The position numbers were made by a program, and so were the translations under genes. Below, in pieces: positions 20,901 through 33,000 of a DNA stretch of 64,000 bases. Within the stretch, counting starts at the first letter, position 1, and every line of letters starts with the position of its first letter. Origin of the DNA: Salvia splendens (taxonomy: Eukaryota > Streptophyta > Magnoliopsida > Lamiales > Lamiaceae); contig NC_056037.1 of the NCBI RefSeq assembly GCF_004379255.2, positions 11,294,902-11,358,901 on the forward strand. Direction: 5' to 3'. Below the pieces are notes generated by a model. The model did no database searches, had not been told where the DNA came from, and saw only the letters and a list, made by a program, of their open reading frames with translations.

Positions 20901-22445
20901 TTATGTTGGATGAAGAACCAACATCGATAAAAGTAGTCTTTGCTGGCCTAGACGGGTTGCATTGGAGAGAAGCCGAATTTGATTCAATTTTGTTAAACCA
21001 CACGTGGGTGTTGGTTGATCTACCTGAAGGTGCTAAACCTTTAGGATGCAAATGGGTCCTTAAAAGAAAGTTTAAGGCCGATGGAACAGTGGAAAAGTAT
21101 AAAGCTAGACTGGTAGTCAAAGGCTTTAAACAAAAGGAAGGGTACGATTTCTTCGATACCTACTCACCTGTAACGAGGATTACATCAATTCGAGTGCTTC
21201 TCGCGATTGCTGCTGTACACAATCTTGAGATTCATCAAATGGATGTTAAGACTGCATTTCTAAATTGTGACCTTGAAGATGAAATCTATATGGAACAACC
21301 TGAAGGTTTTGTAGTACCTGGACAAGAGAAAAATGTATGCAAACTGGTTTAATCCCTCTATGGATTGAAACAAGCGCTGTTGCAGTGGCACTTGAAATTT
21401 GATAACGTGATGTTATCAAATGGATTTAAAATCAACGAACGCGACAAATGTGTCTACATTAAGAACACTGATAATGGATATGTTATAGTGTGTCTCTATG
21501 TTGATGATATGTTAATCATGGGTAGTAACACCCAAGTGATTAACGACACGAAAGTCATGTTAAAGAGAAACTTCGACATGAAGGATATGGGTCTAGCCGA
21601 TGTAATTCTTGGAATGAAAATTCTAAGAACATCCGAAGGAATCACCTTAACACAATCTCATTATGTTGAGAAAGTATTAAAGAGATTCAACGCCTATGAT
21701 GGCATCCCGGCTAAAACGCCTACAGAGCTCAATGTCCACTTGAGCAAGAACAGTGGTGAGCCCGTTGCACAAGAAGATTATGCACGGGTCATTGGATGCA
21801 TTATGTATCTTACTAATTGCACTCGACCTGATATTGCTTGCGCTGTGAACAAGTTGAGCCGTTATACGAGCAATCCAAGCAAAGAGCATTGGAAAGCTCT
21901 TGTAAGAGTTTTGGGGTATCTCAAGTACACTCAAAATCATGAGCTACACTTTTCGATATACCCCGGTACTTGAAGGGTACTGCGATGCAAACTGGATATC
22001 CGATAACAAAGACTCACTTTCAACAAGTGGATATGTCTTTACTATTGTGGGTGGTGTTGTCTCGTGAAAATCCACGAAACAGACATGTATAGCCCGATCC
22101 ACCATGGAATCTGAATTCATAACTTTAGATAAAGCTGCGGAAGAAGCCGATTGGCTTAAAAACTTCCTTGAAGATATTCCATGTTGGTCAAAGCCCGTGC
22201 CTCCAGTGTTAATTCACTGTGATAGCCAAGCCGTTATTGGGATGGCAAACAGTGGCTTGTACAATGGTAAGTCTCGACACATCCGTTGACGACATAATAC
22301 CGTGAGACATTTGATCACAACAGGGGTGATTACAATTGACTACGTGAAGTCATTGGATAATCTAGCAGATCCGCTAACCAAAGGGTTAAATCGTAATCAA
22401 ATGAATAAATTGCTAGAGGGAATGGGTTTGAAATCCACAAACTAA
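17991..22445 (+). pseudogene. Copia 3 gag-pol, heavily mutated
   Basis: ATG 17991 opens a Ser/Gly-rich N-terminal extension with repeated GSTG/GASSF-type motifs. It is followed in the same frame by gag (KFTGTDFKRWQQKM, about 18560), a CCHC knuckle (CYNCGKPDHFSKDC, about 19264) and protease (WYIDTGATAHVC, about 19428). In-frame stops occur at 18387-18389, 19359-19361 and 19956-19958. Integrase (about 19960-20400) carries further stops and a frameshift. RT runs from YKARLVVKGF to YVDDMLIMG with motif A (HQMDVKTAF) intact, but a stop at about 21349 interrupts it. RNase H (about 21970-22440) has a frameshift and two more stops. Coding ends at KSTN, 22445. Not functional. Confidence 0.85.
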
Positions 22446-23007
22446 AGAATTGTCATAGTGGTAACCCAACCATGATGACTGGAGATCCCAAGAACTTGGA
22501 TCAATGGGAAAACTAAGCTGTGAGAATTCGTGTGAACACTCATCTACATCTATTCCCTAGAGAGTAATAGAGTGTTGAAACACTTGTCTAGTGGTGAGGT
22601 TAAGTATACGACTTTTAATGATCCCTAAAGGATCTTGTTGAGATGAAGTTCTCAAGGAGACCGAGTATGGCAAGATACTTAACGATGAATCACTTATGTA
22701 AGTGTGAAGTGGGACAGCTTCAAACAATACACTTATGAATCCAAAGTGGTGTCCAAGGCCTGAAATGGACACAAAACGTGAGAACGGATGAGGTTGAGGT
22801 GTTTAAGTGTTAACATCATTGTCTCGGTGCACGCCGTGGAGGAATAGTTCAAAGCATCGTGCTACTAGTCCGCCTGTGTATTCGATGGTGTTAACTATGG
22901 ATGGTTCAAAGCCAAAAACTACCTATCATTATGCTTACATACCTCTTGATGGTTGAGCTTGTGTCTGCATACATATGCATTTGGCAATTTCCACTCATGT
23001 GGGGGAT

Positions 23008-23406
23008 TGTTGGAATCGTGCTTGGTCAAATGATTTTGACTTATAATAAATATTACAAGACATTTAATTTTGTGAAATTAAATGCAATAGTGTCGATCTA
23101 CGTTCCGAGTAGATGACCGTAGTATATTCATTTTCTCAAATCCGATTCTCGGTGAGTGAGAAATAATATATTAAAGTTGGTCACAATAAAGCTAGAAATG
23201 AGCTATGAGAAAAACTAAGGGATTAATTAACTAAGTGTTAATTATCCCACATCGGGATGATAAACTTCTTTGATGAAGTATTTAATCAGATGAATTATTA
23301 TGTGTAATAATTATCGTGGAATAAGATCGGTGACAGAGCCCACACGCACGCGCACGCGCGCCGCCGCCCGCGAGCCGCGCACCGGGTGCCTTATGCCTTG
23401 TGCCTC
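23008..23406 (+). repeat. Truncated 3' LTR of Copia 3
   Basis: The first 399 bp of the LTR, including a cacgcacgcgcacgcgcg stretch absent from the 5' LTR. Homology to the 5' LTR stops at tgcctc. Confidence 0.85.
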
Positions 23407-23670
23407 AATAAAATGTATATGTTGTTTATGTATGACCACTTTCTTTATTGTGACCAACTTTATAAACATAATTTGATTATTGTTTTCAAAACATAATTAT
23501 AACCAATTTTAATATATTATTTCTCACTCACTGGGATTATTATAACAACTGTAACCGTCGGGGGTTATTATAACAATTATGTTTATAAAATTAATTCCAT
23601 TTACATAATTTGATTATTGTTTTCAAAATAAAATGTATATGTTGTTTATGTATGACCACTTTATTTGTTA
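23407..23670. repeat. Scrambled inverted LTR pieces and a local duplication
   Basis: A 40-bp stretch starting aataaaatgtatatgttg occurs at 23407 and again at about 23629. Between them are reverse-complement pieces of the Copia 3 LTR: ctttattgtgaccaactt and ttctcactcactgggat (opposite of about 16906-16955), and ctgtaaccgtcgggggttat (opposite of about 17457-17476). The order is not a simple inversion. Confidence 0.65.
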
Positions 23671-24000
23671 TAGACGAGTGTGAAAAATCTAGGTAATCTT
23701 ACTATCAATAATCTTGAAGAAATTTAGGAAGAACTAAAATGAAAACTCAATAAATGGAGTATGAGTAATTCCATGGGATAAGTACAAATTATCAAGTACA
23801 TACAAAATGTCTTATCAATATTTCAGTTTTGTACAAAAATTTTAAGTTTACATATTTCTACAGAAAGTTACTTAGTGTTTCTAATTAATATATCCCATCA
23901 AACTCATCTAACACTTTTACTTTTTTCTTCTTTTTTTATCTTATTAATTCTCAAATTATATCCTAAAATATTAAAGATTTTATATTATTTATATGTAATA
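23671..24000. other. AT-rich gene-free stretch
   Basis: No gene or recognisable repeat. It ends at the TA target of the next MITE. Confidence 0.4.
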
Positions 24001-24487
24001 CTCCCTTCGTCCCTTAAAATTCATCACATATTTCCTTTTTCGTTCGTCCCTAAAAATTTGACACATTTCACTTTTACCATTTTTGGTAGTGGACCCTACA
24101 TTCCACTAACTCATTCATACTCACATTTTATTATAAAACTAATACTCTCTTCGTCCACGAAAAATATGGCACTTTCATTTTCTGCACTCGTTTTGAAAAA
24201 TTGATAATAAATAGTTAAAGTGTAGATAAAGTAAAGTACGAGAGAGAATAATGTAGAGAAGTCTCTTGTCTATATTATTCTCTCTCTTACTTCTTTCTCT
24301 CCCCTTTAACTATTTATTATCATTTTTTCAAAACGAGTGTAGAAAATGAAAGTGCCCTATTTTTCGTGGAAAGAGAGTATTTAAAAGTATGACCCACATA
24401 CCACCAACTTTTTTAACTCACTTTCTATTACATTTCTTAAAACTCGTGCAGGGTCAAATGATGACGAATTATTAGAGACGGATGGAG
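24001..24487. mobile_element. Stowaway-type MITE (outer), with a nested second MITE
   Basis: It starts ctcccttcgtcccttaaaat and ends with the inverted form agagacggatggag. TA lies on both sides (23999-24000, 24488-24489). It is interrupted by the 233-bp element at 24145-24377. Confidence 0.8.
24145..24377. mobile_element. Stowaway-type MITE (inner), near-perfect hairpin
   Basis: The ends ctctcttcgtccacgaaaaa and tttttcgtggaaagagag are inverted, flanked by TA (24143-24144, 24378-24379). The two halves are complementary almost throughout (cactcgttttgaaaaa with tttttcaaaacgagtg). The same family occurs at 57496-57718. Confidence 0.85.
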
Positions 24488-24717
24488 TAATCATTTAGAC
24501 AAAATTATTCTGTGCGAATGATTCCAAGTAAATATAACTATAAATTACATCTGAAAATTTCTAATGGCAGCCCTCTTATTAAGAAATGAGAAATAAATTT
24601 ACTAGTAAGTATCTAACTAAATGCAAGTGCAATGTGCAAGCAGGCAAGCAACAAAATCACTATGTACCATCTTTTTATTGAATTTGATTGAAGAAAAAGT
24701 AGGAAGCAAATAAATAA

Positions 24718-25569
24718 GAGGGAACATCATTTTTGGTCCACGAACTTTGCCAAAGTATCATTTTAGGTCCGTGAACTTTGAAAATATCATTTTAGGTTCG
24801 TGAACTTTGAGTTAGTATCATTTGAGGTACTTTTTACTATTTCCAAGTTTTTTTGGGCGAAGATACCATCAATACCTTAAAGTGTATATATTTTTAATAA
24901 ATTTATCATATACTCATATTTTTTAAATATCTTTACAATATATTTTTGACAAATTTTCTAAATATAATTTGACCTTAAATATTATCACTTAATTTTGTGA
25001 CATGCAAGTAAAATTGCTTCTTCAATTCTTTATATTAATTTTTTTTAAATTGAATAAAGAACTTTCTTTAATAATAAAAAATTGAATAAAGATCTTTTTA
25101 TAAATATCTTTACAATATATTTTTGACAAATTTTCTAAATATAATTTGACCTTCAATATTATCATTTAATTTTGTGACATGCAAGAAAAGATCTTTATTC
25201 AATTTTTTATTATTAAAGAAAAGTTCTTTATTCAATTTATAAAAAATAATATAAAAATTTGAAGAAGCAATTTTATTTGCATGTCACAAAATTAAGTGAT
25301 AATATTTAAGGTCAAATTATATTTAGAAAATTTGTCAAAAATATATTGTAGAGATATTTATAAAAAATTATGAGTATATGATAAATTTATTAAAAATATA
25401 TACACTTTAAGGTATTGATGGTATTTTCATCCAAAAAAACTTGGAAATAGTAAAAAGTACCTCAAATGATACTAACTCAAAGTTCACGGACCTAAAATGA
25501 TATTTTCAAAGTTCACGGACCTAAAATGATATTTTGGCAAAGTTCGTGGACCAAAAATGATGTTCCCTC
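24718..25569. mobile_element. Fold-back Mutator-like MITE, 852 bp
   Basis: It starts gagggaacatcatttttggt and ends accaaaaatgatgttccctc, an exact terminal inversion. Long inverted arms hold repeated ggtccgtgaactttg motifs and extend for more than 300 bp each side. A 9-bp duplication aataaataa lies at 24709-24717 and 25570-25578, the length typical of Mutator-like elements. That duplication is low-complexity, so the class call is less certain than the element itself. No ORF. Confidence 0.85.
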
Positions 25570-25850
25570 AATAAATAAATAGAAGAGAAGTAGGAAGGAA
25601 ATGAAAAAAAGAAGAGAAGTAATTAGATGGAATTTGACAAAATATATCAATTTAGAACACTAAATAACTGTTTGTATATGTAAATTTAAAATTTTCTATG
25701 CTAAATTAAAATATGAATAAAATATTTTGTATATACAGTGTAATTATCCTACGGAGTATAATTTTTTTATAAAGTACTATACTATATTCTAATCAAACTT
25801 GAAAATAAAAACAGAAAGCTAATCATCCTTTTTGTATACCAAGCCCTCAT
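25570..25850 (+). other. Presumed promoter region of the MYB-CC gene
   Basis: AT-rich with no ORF or clear repeat. The transcript probably starts near 25850, because the sequence turns to pyrimidine-rich leader there. A likely 5'UTR intron runs from about 25943 to the ttcag acceptor at 26438. Confidence 0.35.
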
Positions 25851-26523
25851 TTTCTTTCCTCTTTTCGTTTTGTTAGTTCGGAGAATTTTGAATTTCCCAG
25901 CTCACTGCTGTTGAAGGATTGCGCCGTGAGATTCTGCAGATCTGTGTGAGGATTTTCTCACTATTTCTAAAATTTATGATGTTGAAAGTTACACCCGATT
26001 TTTTAGAACTATTTTCGTTTTTTGTGGGTTCCATGCTTTTGGTCAACTCTTGATATTTTTAAAAAATTCAGAATGCTGATTTCTGAACCTATATGCTAAA
26101 TTCTGGTTAAATTATTCAAGGAGTGGCAAAATTGAAGCTATTTTTTTTCATTTTGATACTAAGTGCGAACCATTTCATTTGAATTATTGTTGTCAACTAC
26201 AGCAGTTTGTTCGATATCCATTGTCTCTGTAATCCGCACATCCTTTGAAGTTTATGATTCTCTTGTGTATGACAAACTCATACAGAGGAAAATGAAACAT
26301 GTTAATGTCGTAGAAGTATGCTCAGAATATGATGATAAGAACTATTTCTAGCGCATGTTTCAAGAATTAAGCTACATATAAGGGTTTCTCTTGCTTTAGT
26401 GTGTGGCTGATCAGTATTTTTTTCCTGATAACTTCAGGTTTTATTGGCTCGAGTTTTAGCTCCAATTTAGCTCGTAGGGATGCAATAGTCCAAAATCAGC
26501 CGTTGGACTGCGGTACCGGCCGG

Positions 26524-28775
26524 ATGGATTCTATGGGTGGAGGTAACAATGTGACCACCAATGCCAACTTGGCATCAAAGCATCGGCTTCGTTGGACCCA
26601 TGAGCTTCATAAGCAATTTGTCGATGCTGTAGCACAGCTTGGAGGGCCAGATAGTAAGTGTTTCTGGATCCGGCCACAATTGCAGTTACTATTGTAATGA
26701 AGAAGTCGAGTATCGATTAGTAACAACTATAGGAAAAGATTAACAGATTAGTAACCCAATAAAAAAAGAATTAAGAAGAAACAAAATTGTTGCTAGTTTA
26801 GCTAAAGTTACTTTGTTCCATCAATCAGGAGAAAGTTTATCTTGGCTTGTAATAGTTGATCGGGAATTGGGGAAGATAGGAGAGTTCCTATACATCACAA
26901 TATGTTGTAAGGAATTGCACTAGCCGTGTCTTTCACTAGCCAGATATATAAGTGTCGTGCCTAATAGCTGAGACAAAACACATTTTGCTTCGTTTCCCCC
27001 ACTCTAGTGGCATGGCAAAATAAACAAAAACAGTATCCTTGTTAAAATCCCCAATTGTCGAACATCCTTATATTTTAAAGGGATAGCTTAAACTTATAGC
27101 TGCTTGGATGCAATCATCTTTTGGTTCAGGGGCTACTCCTAAAGGCGTTCTAAGAGTTATGGGAGTTCAAGGGCTGACAATTTACCATGTCAAAAGCCAC
27201 TTACAGGTATGCCACCCATCAGATCCCTTTTTTAGTGTGTTCATCAATCTAGTGTGTGAACTAACATAAAATCTCCCACAGAAATACAGGCTTGCCAACT
27301 ATCTTCCAGATTCTTCATCTGATGGTAGGTTTTCTCTTGACTATGTTCTGTGTATGTACAGGTAGTAACAATACATTGGTCTTTTTTGTAGAAATTTATT
27401 GTGTTGTCGATTAATTTATTTATTCATTTATGCTATGATTTCGAAGGGACAAAAGCTGAAAAGAAAGATTCTGGAGACATGTTTTCTGGCTTAGACGGTT
27501 CATCGTAAGTGTATCACAAATTCACAACAATTACAGTATTTATATAATTTCTCATTGCAATAACTTGGCACCTATTTGTATGGCATCTTTTTTACCTTTT
27601 TTGTTCTTCCATGTATAATCCACTTTGATGTAGTCTCCTTTATTCTTATTGATGTATCTTCCTTGTGCTTAAATGGTACTCCCTTTGGCCCATTTCAACA
27701 GGTCATCTTACCTTATTTGGAGGTCACTACCTAAAATGGAAATTCATTACATAAGAAACACCCCAATGTAACCTACTTAATATTTATATGACATATGCCA
27801 TTGTGGCCCCTCTTATTTTGTCTCTCTCCCCCTACTTCATTAATTATCTCGTACTTTTTGCACAAATACATCATCAACAAAAGTTACATACATCCCTTCT
27901 CCAATTTTATCATAAACTACTCATTTCTGAACAGTTCACTATAGGAAGTACTATGTGTTTATGGTGAAATATATCATGACAGTTCACTAAAAAAAATTTC
28001 ATTACAGAGGTATGCAAATAACTGAAGCACTGAAGCTGCAGATGGAGGTTCAAAAGCGATTGCATGAGCAATTGGAGGTACCTCATGCTGTTCAACTGTC
28101 TGAGATTTATGGTCATTTCACAATTAATTGTGGAAAACTATTTGAAAGAGAAGAAAATTTAGTGGGATCAAAAGTCTTCTTAGCTAATGAACTAAGATGC
28201 ATGGATTGTTATTTCACTAATCTGGGGCTGCTAGAGCAAATGAATTTTGCCCAAGATACTTGTTTCTTCTTTTGTCTATGAGATATTATGACTATTATAG
28301 AATCTTACAGGTGCAGAGGCAGCTACAGTTGCGGATAGAAGCCCAAGGAAAGTATTTAAAAAAGATTATTGAAGAACAAAAGCGCCTAAGTGGAGTTCCC
28401 CCAGAAGCACCTGCCTTGGGTGCTTTTGTACCTGAAACAGAGGGATTTTGCCCTGAATTTGAGAACAAAACTGACCCAGGGACCCCTGCTGCAACTTCCG
28501 AGCCCCCTTTTGGCGACAAACTTGCCGAAGAACGGAATCCAGCCAAGTGCATTTCGTTAGATGAGTCCTCTCATGACGCTCCACAAACCCCTGATTCTGA
28601 TTGCCGTGTGTCTTCACCACTTGTCAGCCCAAATGAGAGACCAGACAAAAAGCAGCGCAGGAGCACTAACATTGCATGCACAGCACAAGAAATGGTTCTG
28701 AGCCACTCAGTACTGGAGTCGAGCTCGAGTCCCCCTTTTCAGGAGCCAGATTCTAATTTCTTGGCCAGAGAATAA
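26524..28775 (+). CDS. PHL7: MYB-CC (GARP) transcription factor, PHL7-like
   Basis: Six coding exons: 26524-26653, 27130-27206, 27282-27324, 27447-27504, 28008-28077, 28311-28775, totalling 843 nt (280 aa). All junctions keep frame and use GT-AG. Residues about 19-75 are the single GARP/MYB repeat (LRWTHELHKQFVDAVAQLGG, then GVLRVMGVQGLTIYHVKSHL and QKYR). Residues about 103-150 are the MYB-CC coiled coil (ITEALKLQMEVQKRL, LHEQLE, QLQLRIEAQGKYLKKI). The tail is Ser/Pro/acidic. The start at 26524 is chosen because it opens a normal short N-terminus (MDSMGGGNN). Family members act in the nucleus on P1BS-like sites and are tied to phosphate starvation and leaf development; the PHL7 subgroup is assigned from memory of the Arabidopsis protein. 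No sign of decay. Confidence 0.92.
27679..27948. mobile_element. Diverged Stowaway-like MITE in intron 5 of the MYB-CC gene
   Basis: It begins ctccctttggcccatttcaa after a TA and ends near gttcactataggaag before a TA, with a weak inverted match between the ends. It is older than the other copies. Confidence 0.45.
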
Positions 28776-29635
28776 TCTGGTCATTAATCAGGGTTTGTCA
28801 TTGCAGGCAAAAACCAGTTAAAGAGGGTCACAAAGAACCGATTAATACATTATGATGTATGCTTATTGTCACCGTGTATGTATGTCTTGTATCTGAAACA
28901 CGTATTTGCACTAGGTAGATGAACTTCTGGTGTACAGGTCTAATGAAATGAGTATTTAGCTTTAATAAGCTTAGATTCTGAGGTGAATTCTGGGAAGACT
29001 ACTGTTCTTTCACCTAAATAACACGCAGGTGATTGAATGCGATGGTTGTTCCTGATATCTTGGTTTGAGTTGTCAATACTTCTTTCCAGTGATCGTTATC
29101 CATAATTGGCTCAATGTTAGCTGGCATCAATCCTCGTTGGTTTTTATTAGTCGAACATATAGAAAGAGATAAGAATACACGTTATAATTAGTATACCAAT
29201 ACAAATGAACTGGTCATGATAACATATGCAGAAGATAAAACATCATCCGTGAAGAGAACTCCACCGGAATCTAATATCAACATAATTCCTCTCTACATTG
29301 CTGGATGCTCTGAATAGTTCCTAAAATGTACACATAAGATGGCTTTCTTCAATATGTACGTTCATCCGAAATACTATGAACTTTCATAAGCTGAATAAGT
29401 ATACACGTGAGCACTCATATTTCCAGCAGTCAACACATAGGCTTCATGGTCATACCTAACTTATGGTGACCATAGCTGCTCTATAGTAAGAATACTCATA
29501 GAGCTTGTTCGGAAGATAGCAGCAGAAGGGAAATTGATTCCCATAGCTCCTCTATTGACACGAACATGTCAGTTCTCATGATTAGAAGGAGCGGAGCAAG
29601 TGCACTGCTATCTGTGATGATAATTTGGCTTCAAC
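28776..29635. other. Intergenic between convergent genes (3'UTRs)
   Basis: It includes the 3'UTR of the plus-strand MYB-CC gene, probably to about 28990, and the 3'UTR of the minus-strand phosphatase. No other gene seen. Confidence 0.5.
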
Positions 29636-31796
29636 TTAAACAACACCTAGGAGATCAGACTCGGGTTTTATAATGGCATGAAGCTTCCAACCACCAAATC
29701 CTGCCAAAGAAAATGCCTGGAATTTGAAACAAATATGACGTTAGCTGGCAATGCAAGAGAGATATAAGTCCACTGCTTTTGAACTGATATGATGGGAAGG
29801 CAACAGCTGCTGCCTACTTCAACTATCCGAAAACAACAGAATGAATTGAAAATAATTGAAAAACAATTATGAAAACCTCCCAATATGAGGTTATTGTCAC
29901 CTAGACCAACATTGTTATTCAGCATTTCAGCTCTACAACATTCCTATATGAGATTAAAGACCATTATAACTCACACACACTCACAAATGCACATATAAAG
30001 TCAAAATTATATTTAAAAACAAGCACATCGGTGCCTTTTGTTTTGAGCAGGGTCGACAGATCCAATCGAAAAATACAAAAATGCACAACAAGGGTTGACA
30101 GATCCCATCAAAAAAACACCAAAACTATTATCAGAAAAAAAAAATGGCTCAGTGTCTTTTGTTTTGAGGAGGTCTTAACTGTTTCTTGAATTGGAGATTG
30201 ATAAATTTAAGAAAATTGGATGAAAAGACAGATTTCCTTTTAGACATAAGCAAAATGCATTGAAAAGCATCTTCTAGGCCCTTTTAACATGTTCCATATG
30301 TGAATCTACATTATCAATGATGGAGATGCACCCCAATCCATATTAATTAACATGTTCTAGCATAAATTAATACTCCATGTCAAACAAATTTTAGTTACTC
30401 ACTATGTAAAAACTGCAAAGAACTAAAGTATTCAAACTACAAGCTACAGCATAGAGATTATTTAGGACCTCTTCCCATGAATTCCCAGTTGCTTCCAGCA
30501 GAGCAGCATTGCATGTCTTCAGTTCTATGGAGGCACCAGAGAACATGGAAGCTGCCTCCTCCCATCCTCTGTTATGGCCCATACACCTGTATATTTAGTA
30601 CACAAAGAAAGAGTATTAAAAGAGTACAAGATAAAGGCATAGGTTCTTAAGAAAGAGTATAAAAGAAAAAGAATTTTAACAATTTTTACGACCTTGGATC
30701 CCCTTGCTCTTAAGGACAACTAGAAGCAATGCATAAATGCATAATTACATGTGTGCATGTAGGTTTGCGTGTTTGTATCTTACTTGTATATTCACTCATG
30801 GTCTCTCCATATATGGCAGGGCCAGTAGGACACAAAAAAGCTAAAGCTGTAATATAGGCCTATAAAGGTTCTCTCAATTAAAAGCTCACTACCACACGTA
30901 AATATAATTTAGTCGCGTATTCAGTAATAACTTAAAGATTACTATATCTTCAGGACACGTAAATACATCACCTTAATTTACCAATAGATGAAATGCAGAA
31001 CGGTAATCTACAACCAGCACTCACATTACTGTAAGGATCTCATTTCTTGAGTATTTACAGATGGTCCGTTGAAGGTGTTCTGCTGTCTGTCCATCCATGG
31101 CTGCAACAGAGTAAAAGCTTGATATAAAATGTACCTCGGCTTCCAAGAAAGCACGCACTTGTTCCTGAATAATTTTCAATGTTTCCCGTGTTCTCTGTGC
31201 ATCACTACAACAATGCACACAACTAAATACAAATTCAATCTATCAATCAAACCAAAATCAAGAGGCACCTATCTCCCACCTTGATAGTACAAGTTGAGGA
31301 ATCCAGCCCAATTGCTCAAGTTTCTGACCTAGTTTGACAGCATCTGCTCGTCCTAATTTACTCAATGGCCGATCATGATCTGTTAAATAGCCGAAACAAC
31401 ATTTACATATTTCCCCCCCAAAAAATCAAAATTACTCTACCCCGATTCCGTCAAAATAGCTGATACACTAGTGCAAATGAGCATTACTTCCACACTATAT
31501 ACATACTGATTTTATTCACTTATTCCCGAAATTGGTAGCTTAGAAACAACAGAATAAGTACCTCTGAGAGAACGATCTTCCCAGGAACTCCTGGCGTGAC
31601 GGAGCAGTATAAGGCGGCGGGACACGGATTCCGGCGGAGTTTCGGCCGAAGCCTGCTCGTCCGCAGGCGTATCAATTACGAGCGAATTCCGAACAGTAAG
31701 CAAGGGCTTTCTTCTACTCCGGCTCTTAGGGAAGCACAGATATTGTGGGGATGCAGAGATCGGTTGCAGCGCGGCAGCAATCATGGCGGTTTTCAA
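29636..31796 (-). CDS. Plastid-type histidine phosphatase (SixA / phosphoglycerate-mutase-like)
   Basis: Five minus-strand exons: 31796-31562, 31379-31280, 31204-31025, 30586-30469, 29716-29636, totalling 714 nt (237 aa) with all frames continuous. Residues 1-45 or so are rich in Ala, Ser, Arg and Lys and low in acid, like a chloroplast transit peptide. The histidine-phosphatase signature LILLRHARSSW places the phospho-acceptor His at about residue 67. It is followed by DHDRPLSKLGR and LVLSSDAQRTRETL, and the second catalytic His is in CMGHNRGWEEAA (about 176). The C-terminus is GGWKLHAIIKP...LLGVV. This layout matches SixA-type phosphohistidine phosphatases; the plant substrate is unknown. 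A second Met at residue 5 could also start. It resembles the Arabidopsis At3g52155 type from memory. Confidence 0.9.
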
Positions 31797-32501
31797 ATAA
31801 GGAAATGAAATTTATTTGAGGACTTGAAATTTGGTAAGATTTTCTTAACTAACGTCTTCAGGTTTTGGAAACGTTCCCTCCACCATAGAGAAGAGATTAC
31901 TTCCTCCTCTCTCTCTCTCTGGATGCAAACCGGTGATGGACGGATAGATACCAACAATACACAGACGATATTGAGACCGGGCCGGGCCGGGCCGGGCTTA
32001 TCCGACCGACCCCATCGGTCCACCACATACAGTGAAACCCATCCAATTAATTCTTCAACTACAATATTTTTGGATAATTTATCAGTCCTCGTTTCCAAAA
32101 AGAAAAAAGATAATTTTCAGTTACAACTAATAATTATTTGACTCCTTTTTTCTAGTATCAAATTATACTATTAATATTCACTGTAAAAAATATTGATAGT
32201 GTATCATTATTTATCAAATTAAAATTTCACATTTTAGTCACAATATTAATGGAGTCATTTAAAATTATAATGTTATGTACCAACTCACAAAATGCTTTTA
32301 TGTTAAAAGCAAAAAATTGTAAAATACTCATTTAGAATAAAAAATAAACTTTAATCCAACGTTTAACTAATAGTGTTCAAATTAGTTGTGTGCATTGCAG
32401 ATTAATTCATAAAAAGTGGCAATGTCGTTTGTACTCTCAAATTTAACGAACAAAATAGATCAATTCATAATGCTAAAAAACTGAAACTATCTAACATAAT
32501 A
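31797..32501. other. Promoter side of the phosphatase gene and spacer
   Basis: It holds a (ct) tract near 31905-31920, a gggccgggccgggccggg run near 31980, and then AT-rich DNA. No gene is supported. Confidence 0.4.
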
Positions 32502-32685
32502 TTCCCTCCATCCCACAGGAATATACTTTTCAATTTTAAAAACTCTTTTCATTCTAGTGAGATGAGACTTATTATCCATTAACAATACTTAATTACTTTT
32601 TGTCTCTACCTCTTTCTTACTTTCCTAATTTTACATTAAAACTCATGCCGAACCCAAAGTGCATATTCTTTGGAGACGGAAGGAG
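32502..32685. mobile_element. Stowaway-type MITE, 184 bp
   Basis: The ends ttccctccatcccacaggaa and ttctttggagacggaaggag are inverted repeats, flanked by TA (32500-32501, 32686-32687). Confidence 0.75.
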
Positions 32686-33000
32686 TATGCAAAAACAAAA
32701 TCATGGTATATGTTAAAATGAAATAATCGTTGATCATCGACGTCTACATTTTTCACACAGTGTAAAAAGAAAAACTAAGCTAAAAAACTTACAATGATTT
32801 TAATGACTTTTCATCTGAATTTTATTACTATTTCATTCGACTTGGATAGCAGAATGCTTATGATGATGCCACCAAACGTTTCCGCACTAGTTACTACAGA
32901 AACTATGTTGAAAGTACACAATTTTTGATAAAACAATCAGTCGGATTAATAAGAGAAACTATAGCTTTGCACAACAAACATGGAGCTCCGACACTCCCGA
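32686..33000. other. 3' flank of the isocitrate dehydrogenase gene
   Basis: AT-rich; the 3'UTR of the minus-strand gene lies at its right side. Nothing else recognised. Confidence 0.4.

Larger units (their letters stand above)
16771..23406 (+). mobile_element. Copia retrotransposon 3, decayed, 3' LTR truncated
   Basis: A roughly 1.1-kb 5' LTR starts TGTTGGAATCGTGC at 16771. The matching 3' LTR starts at 23008 and is cut after about 400 bp at 23406. A purine tract (tgtgggggat) precedes 23008. The coding region has the gag, protease, integrase, RT and RNase H order. Many stops and frameshifts mark it as older than Copia 1. No target duplication can be read because the right end is rearranged. 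Confidence 0.87.

Noticed and set aside
23875..24204. 109-codon ORF rich in Leu and Ile
   Set aside because: It runs through two nested MITEs and is low-complexity AT-rich sequence.
28012..28281. ORF reading through MYB-CC intron 6
   Set aside because: Splicing at 28077 and 28311 restores the conserved coiled coil; the read-through part does not match the family.
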